From: Kroppenstedtia eburnea
GTDB taxonomy: Bacteria; Bacillota; Bacilli; Thermoactinomycetales; DSM-45169
Reading direction: 5' to 3'
Assembly (NCBI RefSeq): GCF_013282215.1
Contig: NZ_CP048103.1
Span: 2,294,001 to 2,358,000, forward strand
Length of the DNA: 64,000 nucleotides
A model generated the notes under the pieces. It saw only the letters and a list, made by a program, of their open reading frames with translations. It made no database searches and had not been told where the DNA came from. The translations under genes were made by a program, and so were the position numbers. Positions 37,126 to 44,572 of this stretch are shown here, piece by piece; position 1 is the first letter of the stretch, and the number at the start of each line of letters is the position of its first letter.

Positions 37126-37671
37126 ATGATCCAAGATCTCATCCAATGGCTCTCTTCATCCGGCGGCTGGGGCATCCCTGCCGCACTCCTGTTCAGTATT
37201 CTCCTCAATATCCTGGGAGTGGTCCCCGGTGCTGTTGTTACCGGTGTTTTTGTGCTTCTCTGGGGGCCCCTGGCGGGTGGCAGTCTCGCCTGGCTGGGGG
37301 AAGTGTTGGGTTCCGGGATCGCTTTCCTCCTCTTACGCCGAGGATACCGGGCCGGCACAGGCAAGGAATCCCCGGATTGGCGCTGGGTCCGCTCCCTGAA
37401 CAACTGGCCCCGAAATCGGCAATTTCTCTCTGTCCTCACGGCCCGTCTCCTCCCCTTCGTCCCCGCCGGCGCGATCAACATACTCGGCGCTCTCACCCGC
37501 CTCCGGTTCGGGGATTATCTCCTGGCCACCGCCCTCGGCAAGCTCCCCTCCACCGCCCTGGAAGTCCTCATCGCCCATGACCTGATCCACATCCGGGAGA
37601 AGGGCCTCCGGCTGGGACTGGTGTTGGGGGCAGTGATCCTGGTCTGGTGGATATGGAAAAAAAGAGAGTAA
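37126..37671 (+). CDS. VTT-domain (DedA/TVP38-like) membrane protein
   Basis: A 181-residue membrane protein with about five hydrophobic segments. GVVPGAVVTGVFVLLWGPLAG and the later RLLPFVPAGAINILGALTRL are the pair of re-entrant-like motifs of VTT proteins (DedA, TMEM64). Such proteins are linked to lipid carrier flipping and membrane homeostasis in bacteria; the exact role here is unknown. ATG start; the GGGGAGG Shine-Dalgarno lies in a small hairpin (37108-37120). Confidence 0.8.
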   Translation: MIQDLIQWLSSSGGWGIPAALLFSILLNILGVVPGAVVTGVFVLLWGPLAGGSLAWLGEVLGSGIAFLLLRRGYRAGTGKESPDWRWVRSLNNWPRNRQFLSVLTARLLPFVPAGAINILGALTRLRFGDYLLATALGKLPSTALEVLIAHDLIHIREKGLRLGLVLGAVILVWWIWKKRE

Positions 37672-37717
37672 AAAGAGTGCGCCGCTTCCGGCCCACTCCG
37701 GCAGATCTTCCATTTCT

Positions 37718-38728
37718 TCAGCCGCCCGCTCCCACCGGATCCTTCTGATGGTAGAGAGCGTACACCTGGGCCGCTTTCTCCTTGACCCGCTCCACCAATT
37801 CCGGAGGTGACAGCACTTCGGCATCCCCGCCCCAGGTCATGATCCAGTTGACGAGACCTTCGCTGACTGTGGCGGTGGCATGGATGATGAAGGTTTCTTT
37901 ATCCGGCAGGGTGAGAGAGACATCCTTTCCGAAACGATCGATGATCACATTGATCAGTTTGTTGTTGAAGCGAATCTTCACCTGCATCTCCTCACCGGAA
38001 AACATGTGAAACACCTTGTTTATGTACTCCGCCGCATTGACGTCGGGCATCTTGAAGGACTTCTCAGTCAAGTCCACCTCATCCATCCGGTCCACCCGGT
38101 AATGTTTGATCCTCCCATCCGGAACAAACTTCCCCACCAGATAATAATAATCCTGTTTCCAGACGAGAAAATAGGGTTCCACCTCATAGAAAGTCCCGTT
38201 CCGCCCCCATTCAATCTTTTTCTCCACATTGTAGCGGCCGTATTTAAAACGCAGGATCTTCCGCTCAAAGATCGCATTGTGAATCTTGTCCAGTGCATAC
38301 CGCAGGTGGCGGCTCTCACTCCGGATCGTGTCATCCAGGTAGATCTGGTTCTGCAACCGTTTGGCCTGATGACGGCTGGTCTGGGTTTTCAGTTTATCTA
38401 TCAATCGCTTGGAGTCTTCCCGGGAGATGAACCGGGCGGACACCACTGCGTCGATCAGCATTCTCAGCTCGTGCAACTCAAACAGACGATTCTGGTAACT
38501 GTACAGTTTTTTACCCTGTTTCCCGTCATTTTCGATCAGATCGAAGCCATGATCCTTCAGTGTTTCCAGATCCGCCCTCAATGCCTTGCGTCCCACCTCG
38601 AAATCGGGACCGAATTCCGTTTTCAGTCTCTGTTCCAGCTCTTTGAGGCTCAACTCATGTTCTTCATCGGTTTCTTGATCCAATATTTCCTTCAACTTGA
38701 GTAACCGTGCTTTGTTGTTGACTTCCAT
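37718..38728 (-). CDS. WYL-domain transcriptional regulator
   Basis: 336 residues with an N-terminal winged helix (about 1-75, RLLKLKEILDQ...LRADLETLKDHGFDL) and a WYL ligand-sensing domain (about 140-220, including YEVEPYFLVWKQDYYYLVGKF), plus the C-terminal WCX extension. WYL regulators respond to small ligands or nucleic-acid signals; the target here is unknown. The start is ATG 38728, eight bases after GGGAGG. Convergent with the VTT gene. Confidence 0.87.
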   Translation of the reverse strand: MEVNNKARLLKLKEILDQETDEEHELSLKELEQRLKTEFGPDFEVGRKALRADLETLKDHGFDLIENDGKQGKKLYSYQNRLFELHELRMLIDAVVSARFISREDSKRLIDKLKTQTSRHQAKRLQNQIYLDDTIRSESRHLRYALDKIHNAIFERKILRFKYGRYNVEKKIEWGRNGTFYEVEPYFLVWKQDYYYLVGKFVPDGRIKHYRVDRMDEVDLTEKSFKMPDVNAAEYINKVFHMFSGEEMQVKIRFNNKLINVIIDRFGKDVSLTLPDKETFIIHATATVSEGLVNWIMTWGGDAEVLSPPELVERVKEKAAQVYALYHQKDPVGAGG

Positions 38729-38801
38729 CCCCGTCGCCTCCCCCATTTCTTTTTTGCCTTTATTAATTTATTCGGAGGCGATCCATTCTTTCGGTCCACA
38801 C

Positions 38802-38830
38802 AAAAACCGGCAACCCAAAGATTGCCGGTT
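38802..38830 (-). terminator. Intrinsic terminator after the cotF-like gene
   Basis: AACCGGCAA and TTGCCGGTT form a nine-base-pair stem followed on the minus strand by a T tract. Confidence 0.75.
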
Positions 38831-38840
38831 AAAGGAGGTG

Positions 38841-39419
38841 TCACTGCATCACCGGAGTCATCGCCGGATTTGACTCCGGCACCTCCTGATACATCCCCGC
38901 CATCGTGGTTTGGACACTCTGGGAGGCTGGTTCCAACGGATAATAGCCCTTTTGAACCATCCATTGCCACACATCATAAGCATGACGACAGCTCATCCGA
39001 AAGGCGTCTTCCAGAAATGAGCGCAGATCCGGATGGGACATTTCCATGGCCGCCCAAGCATATTCCCTGCCTGCCCGTTTTAAGGTCAGCAGATAGGCCG
39101 TGGCAATCTCCCGGTCATTAAACTGCGGCACCTGGGTTCGGGGCATCACCGGTTGAACAGCGGTGGGAGATTGCGTGAAGGATTGAAGCACAGGGTTTAA
39201 ATCCGGTACGGGAAGTTCCTTCGTGGGACCCTGGGCATTTTTCAAGTATTCCGTCTTGACGTTGTAATCCCGGATATGGTAAGGGAAGTGCCCTTCAATC
39301 ATCTCCCGCAATCCCGGGTCCTGGGCTTGGGCCAAAAAACAACCCATGTTGGTGATGGAATTGACACAGCTCATCGTGAGTTCATGCAGATCGTGTATTT
39401 CATGTCCCGCCAGTTGCAT
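38841..39419 (-). CDS. Spore coat protein CotF family
   Basis: 192 residues, with two helical CotF-like segments: HEIHDLHELTMSCVNSITNMGCFLAQAQDP (about 6-35) and DREIATAYLLTLKRAGREYAWAAMEMSHPDLRSFLEDAF (about 101-139). Between them is a Pro/Gln linker, and the end is polar and disordered. Family members are spore coat components made in the mother cell. ATG start. Divergent from the heme monooxygenase gene. Confidence 0.85.
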   Translation of the reverse strand: MQLAGHEIHDLHELTMSCVNSITNMGCFLAQAQDPGLREMIEGHFPYHIRDYNVKTEYLKNAQGPTKELPVPDLNPVLQSFTQSPTAVQPVMPRTQVPQFNDREIATAYLLTLKRAGREYAWAAMEMSHPDLRSFLEDAFRMSCRHAYDVWQWMVQKGYYPLEPASQSVQTTMAGMYQEVPESNPAMTPVMQ

Positions 39420-39519
39420 CCACGCTTCCTCCTATACGGTTGATAGGTGTAGCTTGCACTGAGAAGGGATTCTCATTCCCGGCTTTCCAGGAGGAAGCAG
39501 GAGAGCATGGAGAGTCTCC

Positions 39520-39568
39520 TTGACACAACCCCTTGTGAAACCTATAATCGATAATGAATCTCATTCTC
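39520..39568 (+). promoter_or_regulatory. Consensus SigA promoter with overlapping Fur box
   Basis: TTGACA (39520-39525) and TATAAT (39543-39548) are exactly 17 bases apart. Directly after the -10, GATAATGAATCTCATTCTC (39550-39568) matches 15 of 19 bases of the Fur consensus. Binding of Fur-Fe here would cover the transcription start and block initiation. Confidence 0.8.
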
Positions 39569-39594
39569 ATCGAAGCAAAGTAAGTCAATACCCT

Positions 39595-39927
39595 ATGGAG
39601 CTGATCCTGGTGTTCATCATGTTGAGAAAAATGGTAGTAACAGAGGGATATGCTGATCAGGTTGTGGAAAAATTCAGCAAGGAAGGCCCGATTGAACAGC
39701 AAGAGGGCTTTATCGATCTGACGGTTATGAAGCAAAAAGCGAGACGGGGCGAGGAAGCAGTTGTGGTCATGATCCGTTGGGAATCGGAAGCCCACTGGAA
39801 ACAATGGGAAAAAAGTGACGCTCACCTGGCCGGTCACCGGGCAAACCGTGGCAAGCCAAAGCCCGACTTCCTTATCAGCACAGAAGTCAACACATATGAA
39901 GTGCAAGCGGTCAAAAACAGGCGTTGA
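39595..39927 (+). CDS. IsdG/HmoA-type heme monooxygenase family protein
   Basis: A 110-residue ABM-fold protein. It aligns with S. aureus IsdG and B. anthracis IsdG: ADQVVEKFSKEGPIEQQEGF, MIRWESEAHWKQWEKSDAHLAGHR (Trp and haem-ligand His kept) and PDFLISTEVNTYEVQAV. The catalytic Asn of strand 1 is Arg here in a gapless alignment. Start ATG 39595 has only a weak AAAG Shine-Dalgarno; ATG 39619 is the alternative. The Fur-box promoter supports a role in iron release from haem. Confidence 0.82.
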   Translation: MELILVFIMLRKMVVTEGYADQVVEKFSKEGPIEQQEGFIDLTVMKQKARRGEEAVVVMIRWESEAHWKQWEKSDAHLAGHRANRGKPKPDFLISTEVNTYEVQAVKNRR

Positions 39928-39953
39928 TACATACCGTTTCCTATTGTCTGAGA

Positions 39954-39980
39954 CCGGATCCAGTCGCCGACTGGATCCGG
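39954..39980. other. 12-bp perfect hairpin after the heme monooxygenase gene
   Basis: CCGGATCCAGTC and GACTGGATCCGG flank a GCC loop. No T-run follows on either strand, so it is at best a Rho-assisted or stabilising 3' hairpin. Confidence 0.45.
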
Positions 39981-40000
39981 CCTCTATCCCAATAAACATT

Positions 40001-40027
40001 AAAAAACCCTTGATTGATCAAGGGTTT
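40001..40027 (-). terminator. Intrinsic terminator after tRNA-Ala
   Basis: AAACCCTTGAT pairs with ATCAAGGGTTT, followed on the minus strand by six T residues, a few bases past the tRNA 3' end. Confidence 0.8.
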
Positions 40028-40031
40028 GAAA

Positions 40032-40107
40032 TGGTGGAGCATAGCGGGCTCGAACCGCTGACCTCTACACTGCCAGTGTAGCGCTCTCCCAGCTGAGCTA
40101 ATGCCCC
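40032..40107 (-). tRNA. tRNA-Ala (anticodon GGC)
   Basis: The minus strand folds as a standard cloverleaf: acceptor GGGGCAT/ATGCTCC, D arm GCTCAGCTGGGAGAGC, anticodon stem CTACA/TGTAG with loop CTGGCAG (anticodon GGC), T arm GCGGTTCGAGCCCGC, discriminator A and an encoded CCA. 76 bases. It reads GCC codons and, by wobble, GCU. Confidence 0.97.
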
Positions 40108-40170
40108 ATAACTAATATCATCTTGGCAACATCTCTTATTATACCGAAAAAACGACGTTTGTCAAAGGTT

Positions 40171-40217
40171 TTTTTAAAAAAACGGGTGGAAAATAAAGGG
40201 GCCCCTCCACCCGTTTT
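40171..40217 (-). terminator. Intrinsic terminator after the metallo-hydrolase gene
   Basis: TCCACCCGTTTT and AAAACGGGTGGA form a 12-bp stem; the minus strand continues with a T tract. Confidence 0.8.
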
Positions 40218-40220
40218 CGC

Positions 40221-40856
40221 TTACTCCAAACCGCCGGTTACATAGGGGTTGGTATCCTGTTCCCTGCCTATGGTGGTGACGGGGCCATGACCGGAATAGA
40301 CCACCGTCTCCTCGGGAAGTTCCATCATGACCTGATGGATCGTCTGCATCAGGGTCTTGTAATCCCCTCCCGGAAAGTCCGTCCGCCCGATGGACCCGGA
40401 GAAGAGAACATCACCGCTGAAGATGACACTTCCTGTACGATAGCTGACACTCCCGGGAGAATGCCCCGGGGTGTGAAGAACGGCAAAGGTTTCACCCAAC
40501 AGCGTCAGTTGCTCTCCACCCTCCACTATCTTCTCGGCGGGGCGACAGCTTACTTCCTCCACCGGAAACAGAGTGGATCCGTTCAGCTCCGGCTGCAACA
40601 GCCACTCCGCCTCCTCCTGATGAATATAGACCGGTGCACCGGTGGCGGCACGCACTTCCTCCACGCCCCCGATATGGTCAAAGTGAGCATGGGTCAACAG
40701 GATCGCCTCGATTTTCAGATCCAGATCCCGGATCCGTTCCACCACTTCTTCCGGTCCGGTTCCGGGATCGATCACCAGACCGGCCCCGCCCCTTTCTTTA
40801 TAAACCAGATAACAGTTGGTCATGACCGGTCCCAGCACAAAACTTTCCACCTGCAT
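40221..40856 (-). CDS. MBL-fold metallo-hydrolase (YqgX / glyoxalase II-like)
   Basis: A cytoplasmic metallo-beta-lactamase-fold hydrolase of 211 residues with THAHFDHIGGVEEV (metal site), HTPGHSPGSVSY, FSGDVLFSGSIGRTDFPGGD and YSGHGPVTTIGRE. It is shorter than true glyoxalase II, as in B. subtilis YqgX. A thioester substrate is likely but not shown. Start ATG 40856 behind GAAGGTG; 21 codons further upstream lack support. Divergent from the ylaJ-like gene. Confidence 0.87.
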   Translation of the reverse strand: MQVESFVLGPVMTNCYLVYKERGGAGLVIDPGTGPEEVVERIRDLDLKIEAILLTHAHFDHIGGVEEVRAATGAPVYIHQEEAEWLLQPELNGSTLFPVEEVSCRPAEKIVEGGEQLTLLGETFAVLHTPGHSPGSVSYRTGSVIFSGDVLFSGSIGRTDFPGGDYKTLMQTIHQVMMELPEETVVYSGHGPVTTIGREQDTNPYVTGGLE

Positions 40857-40983
40857 GATCTTCACCTTCCTCGCCGGGTCTTTTTTCCATACCAAAGAAC
40901 AGACAAAGTGCCGGATCATACATGCTTTCCCCTTCCTCCGGTAACAATATGGCTAACCAGTAACCGTGGAAAGGGAGGTAGCC

Positions 40984-41565
40984 ATGATACGAATCATGAC
41001 CTTGGCTTTGGCCTTTGGACTTTTGATGGGCTGTCAGCCGGCGAACAAACCCCCTGCCAACGAATCGGCACCGGCACCGGGGATGCCCCAGACACAACGG
41101 GTGAAACAGACAGCTCCGGAACCCCGTCACTCCCGCAGTAATCAGATCGTCGCCCGCCGTTTGGTGGAGATTGCCAACCGGATGCCCCAGGTGGAAGGAG
41201 CGACTGCCTTGGTTGTCGGCCGATACACCATCGTGGGTCTCGATCTGGACCCCACATTGGATCGGGGCCGATCCTCGACGGTGAAGTACTCCGTCGCCGA
41301 AGCTCTTAAAGAGGATCCCCAGGGAGCCAATGCCCTGGTGACAGCGGACCCGGATTTGGTGCAACGCATCCGCGAACTCTCCGATGATATCAATAAAGGG
41401 CGTCCCCTCTCCGGGCTGACCGATGAGTTGGCGGAGATCGCCGGACGGATCTCTCCCCAGCCATCCAAGGAAACCCGGAAGCGGGAAGAGACCCCTTCCC
41501 GGACGGATCAGGAGGAACAAAACCAGACCCGGAATCCCAAGCCCGCCCGACAGCGGAATCCCTGA
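40984..41565 (+). CDS. ylaJ: YhcN/YlaJ-family sporulation lipoprotein
   Basis: 193 residues: signal peptide ending in the lipobox GLLMGC (Cys about residue 16), a Pro-rich linker, then the YhcN/YlaJ domain with ARRLVEIANRMPQVEGATALVVGRYTIVGLDLD, and a charged disordered tail. Family members are found in spore or cortex-associated fractions and influence germination. The start is ATG 40984 behind AAAGGGAGG. ylaI- and ylaH-like genes lie 1-2 kb away. Confidence 0.87.
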   Translation: MIRIMTLALAFGLLMGCQPANKPPANESAPAPGMPQTQRVKQTAPEPRHSRSNQIVARRLVEIANRMPQVEGATALVVGRYTIVGLDLDPTLDRGRSSTVKYSVAEALKEDPQGANALVTADPDLVQRIRELSDDINKGRPLSGLTDELAEIAGRISPQPSKETRKREETPSRTDQEEQNQTRNPKPARQRNP

Positions 41566-41571
41566 ACTCTG

Positions 41572-41600
41572 ACCGACGGCTGTCCGCCGTCGGTTTTTTC
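41572..41600 (+). terminator. Intrinsic terminator after the ylaJ-like gene
   Basis: ACCGACGGC-TGTCC-GCCGTCGGT followed by six T residues. Confidence 0.9.
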
Positions 41601-41651
41601 ATAAGGGGGGGCTGATGTTTTCTGCCCCTCCAAGGATGTTGGGAGGTTGCA

Positions 41652-41797
41652 CTAGAAGCATTGTGATTTAGTGCGTTTGAAGGCGGTCACTCCATGTGAA
41701 ACCCAACCCCTCCCTGCATAGCGTGACCGGGGAGCAAAGCGACCCTGGCACGACTTGTGCCCTATGGGTATGAATTGCTTTTTCACAACGCTTCTAG
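41652..41797. repeat. Palindromic repeat element, copy F (type 1 ends, core half deleted, carries extra module)
   Basis: Complete inverted ends CTAGAAGCATTGTGA and TCACAACGCTTCTAG. The first core arm and spacer are missing (GGCGGTC joins directly to ACTCCATGTG). After CCCTCCCT it contains about 50 bases (41719-41770) that also occur inside the larger element at 45390-45704. Confidence 0.75.
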
Positions 41798-41868
41798 GTA
41801 CCCTTTGCAAGAACCGGAGACGATAGCCGCACTCTGCTAATAAACCGGATCATGGTCCCTGAAGGGCA

Positions 41869-42324
41869 CTACATCTTTTTCAATGCCTCCGTCACCTGCC
41901 GGTCCAATTTGTCAGCCGCCTCTTTGTCGTAGGTTTTTATGTAACGGGGTTCCTCTACGATTTTACCCCCGAAAAACATCACATCCTGGACGGCCTCCAC
42001 CTCAAGCTCGATGCCGGCCAACTTGATCTTTGCACCTTCCAGGGGTTCATGGGTGACCTGGGCTTTACCCAGGACCGAGTAAGTGGAATCAGGACCGATC
42101 ATCGTCAACGACACTTCGGGTTTTGCCTTGATATTGGCAATCATCCGCGAGCGGTGCCCCACCGCGAACCGAATATGTTTCCCATCGGGAGCGTAAACCC
42201 AGGAAACAGCGTTTATGACGGGCGTGCCCGTCTGTTCGTCCACTGTGGCCAACAGTACGTACTGTTCCCCGTTCAGTCTTTTCACCAGTTTTTCTGTGAG
42301 TTCTGCAGAGATTTCTTCAGCCAT
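41869..42324 (-). CDS. Pyridoxamine 5'-phosphate oxidase family (flavin-binding split barrel) protein
   Basis: A 151-residue split-barrel protein. YVLLATVDEQTGTPVINAVSWVYAPDGKHIRFAVGHRSRMIANIKAKPEVSL (about 23-75) is the FMN/F420-type fold start. It lacks the C-terminal PLP-binding motif of true PdxH, so it is a general flavin- or haem-binding family member of unknown activity. Start ATG 42324, seven bases after GGAGGAG. Divergent from the DUF5665 gene. Confidence 0.8.
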   Translation of the reverse strand: MAEEISAELTEKLVKRLNGEQYVLLATVDEQTGTPVINAVSWVYAPDGKHIRFAVGHRSRMIANIKAKPEVSLTMIGPDSTYSVLGKAQVTHEPLEGAKIKLAGIELEVEAVQDVMFFGGKIVEEPRYIKTYDKEAADKLDRQVTEALKKM

Positions 42325-42384
42325 GATCATTCTCCTCCCGGCTTAAGCTTATTGGACAGCCGGTCATGTCAGTCTCCGTCGGGG

Positions 42385-42397
42385 TATAGTATACTAT
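42385..42397. promoter_or_regulatory. Palindromic -10 region between divergent genes
   Basis: ATAGTATACTAT (42386-42397) is a perfect 12-bp palindrome, so TATACT reads as a -10 box on both strands. ATGTCA 18 bases upstream is a possible plus-strand -35. Confidence 0.45.
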
Positions 42398-42420
42398 GAG
42401 AAAGAAACGGGGGAGATTGC

Positions 42421-42759
42421 ATGGAAATACACAGAACCTCCGACCGGGAAAGTATCCATAACCCCCAGTCACTGGATGAATTGGTGAGGGAAACGGAGCT
42501 GATGAACCGACGGCTGGGGGTGTTGTCCCGATGGGTGGAACAGATGCGTATGCGGGATGTACTGCAAAACTACGGTAAGCCGTCCCGGGTGATCTGGATC
42601 AACTTTTTGGCGGGTCTGGCCCGGGGACTGGGACTCACCCTCGGAACAGCCATTGTGTTGAGCCTGTTAAGCATTCTGTTGTCCACATTGGCGGACTTCC
42701 CCTTTTTAACGGATACCATCCGGAACTTGAAAAGTATCGTCGACCATTCCTCTTCCTGA
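42421..42759 (+). CDS. DUF5665 membrane protein
   Basis: 112 residues: a helical N-terminal half (LDELVRETELMNRRLGVLSRWVEQMRMRDVLQNYG) and one long hydrophobic helix pair near 60-95 (WINFLAGLARGLGLTLGTAI). The YGKPSRVIWINFLAGLARGLG region is typical of DUF5665. Function unknown; common in sporulating bacilli. ATG start. Confidence 0.75.
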   Translation: MEIHRTSDRESIHNPQSLDELVRETELMNRRLGVLSRWVEQMRMRDVLQNYGKPSRVIWINFLAGLARGLGLTLGTAIVLSLLSILLSTLADFPFLTDTIRNLKSIVDHSSS

Positions 42760-42790
42760 TCGGGAAACAGAAAGGAACGGGATATTCATT

Positions 42791-42985
42791 ATGAAAATGG
42801 TGTGCGTGCTGTGTGACCGCCCTTTTAAAGCAAATCCTTCACAGGAAAAAAAACTGAGAAAACATCCCCACCGGATCTTTCTGTGTCCGGATTGCCATCA
42901 ACGGATCGCTCAGCAGACGCTGGCCCGTCAGGATCACAGGGAGAAGAGCGATCACTCTCCTGTTGACGGACCTCCTGGCGGTTGA
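42791..42985 (+). CDS. ylaI: YlaI-like zinc-ribbon protein (DUF2197)
   Basis: A 64-residue protein with two CxxC pairs, VCVLCDRPF and FLCPDCHQRI, which should bind one zinc. Matches YlaI in length and spacing. It follows the DUF5665 gene after 31 bases and ends 34 bases inside the convergent gene at 42952-43260. Function unknown. Confidence 0.8.
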   Translation: MKMVCVLCDRPFKANPSQEKKLRKHPHRIFLCPDCHQRIAQQTLARQDHREKSDHSPVDGPPGG

Positions 42986-43260
42986 ATGTCTCCCCCATAT
43001 CTGGGTTCCGCCTCAATACTGGCGAGAAGCTGTTCCACCTGAAGCCGGTCAAAGCAAAGGTGATGTTCCTCCCCTTCCCGGCGATACGCCACCCGGTATC
43101 CATCCTTTTCCCGTTCCACACGGATCTGTTCCACCCCGTGGTCCTCAGTCAGAATCTGATAAAAAAAGCGGGCAGTGTCTTCCGCCGCCCGATCACGGGG
43201 CCTGGCCTCCCAAACCACCTGGATCTGCAGCCAATTCAACAGCGCTTCTTTCAGATTCAA
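42952..43260 (-). CDS. Conserved hypothetical protein in the yla region
   Basis: 102 residues, mixed alpha/beta, starting MNLKEALLNWLQIQVVWEAR and containing FFYQILTEDHGVEQIRVEREKDGYRVAYRREGEE. No membrane segment. I do not recognise a named family; a YlaL-type identity is possible from position only. Codon structure and the gap-free layout with ylaH (45 bases) support a real gene. It overlaps the 3' end of ylaI tail to tail. Confidence 0.65.
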   Translation of the reverse strand: MNLKEALLNWLQIQVVWEARPRDRAAEDTARFFYQILTEDHGVEQIRVEREKDGYRVAYRREGEEHHLCFDRLQVEQLLASIEAEPRYGGDIQPPGGPSTGE

Positions 43261-43305
43261 AAGCGTCTTCCCCTTTCCCCCATGGACTCCCGTTTCCTCA
43301 GCCGG

Positions 43306-43587
43306 TTATTGATCGGCTTCCTTTTTCCGGTTCCCCATCCACATCCGAATTCGGGCCAACACAATCATCAACAGGGTGATTCCGAGAATCTGGATGATCG
43401 GAAACCGCAGGATGAACATGACCCAGAGCATGACACAGCCTACAGCCAACACCAAGTAAACGAGCAAGGTCTTGAGGATCGGCAACTTTCTGGCAAAGGC
43501 CACCTTGTATACGATGGCAGTCATGATCAGGATGATCAGATAGGAGATCAAGGGTTGGCTTCGCAACCATGTCAACCATTCTTCCAA
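43306..43587 (-). CDS. ylaH: YlaH-like membrane protein
   Basis: 93 residues with three hydrophobic helices (about 13-31, 37-58, 63-80) and a basic end. The FARKLPILKTLLVYLVLAVGC segment is characteristic of YlaH-like proteins of Bacillales. Function unknown. Lies 18 bases downstream of the endonuclease IV gene, so probably co-transcribed. Confidence 0.8.
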   Translation of the reverse strand: MEEWLTWLRSQPLISYLIILIMTAIVYKVAFARKLPILKTLLVYLVLAVGCVMLWVMFILRFPIIQILGITLLMIVLARIRMWMGNRKKEADQ

Positions 43588-43605
43588 TCCGGTTTCCCTC
43601 CTTCC

Positions 43606-44448
43606 TCAGGCTGTTTTTTCCTGCTGTAATTGATGAAGGAAGCGGATCTCCCCGGCGTATTCTTCTTCTTTTTCCACCGGGGTCTCCAATACCACCGGAA
43701 GCCCCTGAAATTGTTCGCAGCGAAGAAATCGTGCCAGCCCTTCAGAGCCGATCTCGCCTTTTCCGATCTTGGCGTGCCGGTCTTTGCGGGAATTGTAAGG
43801 AGCCTTGCTGTCGTTGAAGTGGATGGCCACCAGGGCCTCAAGGTATCCGGTCTCCTCCATTTGGCTCACCAGCTCGTCAAAAGAATCCGGATTCCAGGCC
43901 CCTGCGGCAAATCCGTGACAGGTATCGAAGCAGAAACCGATCTTCTCCGGGTAGTCCGTCGCTTCCCGGATGCGGACCAATTCATCGACGGCCAGTCCCA
44001 GCTCACTCCCCTGACCGGCGGTGTTCTCCAGCAGGAGACGGCAGTTTCCTTCGTACTCCGCCAAAATCTCATTCAGGGTTTCCACCATGCGCCGGGTTCC
44101 GGCCTCCACTCCCTCCCCCACATGTTTTCCGCAGTGGACCACCGCTCCCACCGCCCCGTAAGTATCTGCGATGTGGAGATCCTCTTTGATCGAGCGCACC
44201 GTCACCTCGTGCAGATCCTCCTTGGGCGTGGACAGGTTGGTGATGTAGGGAGTGTGAGCCACCAGGGTAATCCGGTGTTCCCGACAAAACTGAACCCCTT
44301 TTTCGGCATCCGCATAATCCACTTTTTTCGGCCGCAGACCCCGGGGATTCTTGGTAAACACCTGAAAAGCTTCCGCCCCCAGTTCATGAGCTCGTTTGCA
44401 AGCCTTGGAAAATCCCTTGGCCACACTGATATGACATCCCAGTTGCAT
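43606..44448 (-). CDS. nfo: Endonuclease IV (deoxyribonuclease IV)
   Basis: AP endonuclease of base-excision repair; also important in spores in B. subtilis. The 280-residue TIM barrel shows GCHISVAKGF, the metal-binding HTPYITNLSTP, VVHCGKHVGEGVE, LLLENTAGQGSELG, FCFDTCHGFAAG and HFNDSKAPYNSRKDRHAKIGKG motifs with all expected His, Asp and Glu ligands. Start ATG 44448 behind GGAGGG; ten upstream codons are unsupported. Confidence 0.95.
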   Translation of the reverse strand: MQLGCHISVAKGFSKACKRAHELGAEAFQVFTKNPRGLRPKKVDYADAEKGVQFCREHRITLVAHTPYITNLSTPKEDLHEVTVRSIKEDLHIADTYGAVGAVVHCGKHVGEGVEAGTRRMVETLNEILAEYEGNCRLLLENTAGQGSELGLAVDELVRIREATDYPEKIGFCFDTCHGFAAGAWNPDSFDELVSQMEETGYLEALVAIHFNDSKAPYNSRKDRHAKIGKGEIGSEGLARFLRCEQFQGLPVVLETPVEKEEEYAGEIRFLHQLQQEKTA

Positions 44449-44572
44449 GTTAAATCCCTCCGTGACATTCCTGTCCATCCGGGCTTGAATACCAAAGAAG
44501 CGCCACTGAAGGGCGCCTCATCAACCTTCTTCATCATACCATTTTGTCCATCGCCACCGCAACAAAGCCTGA

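Noticed and set aside
39520-39594. Upstream extension of the heme monooxygenase frame to an ATG-like start at 39520
   Set aside because: That stretch is the consensus promoter and Fur box; translation cannot start upstream of the transcript start.
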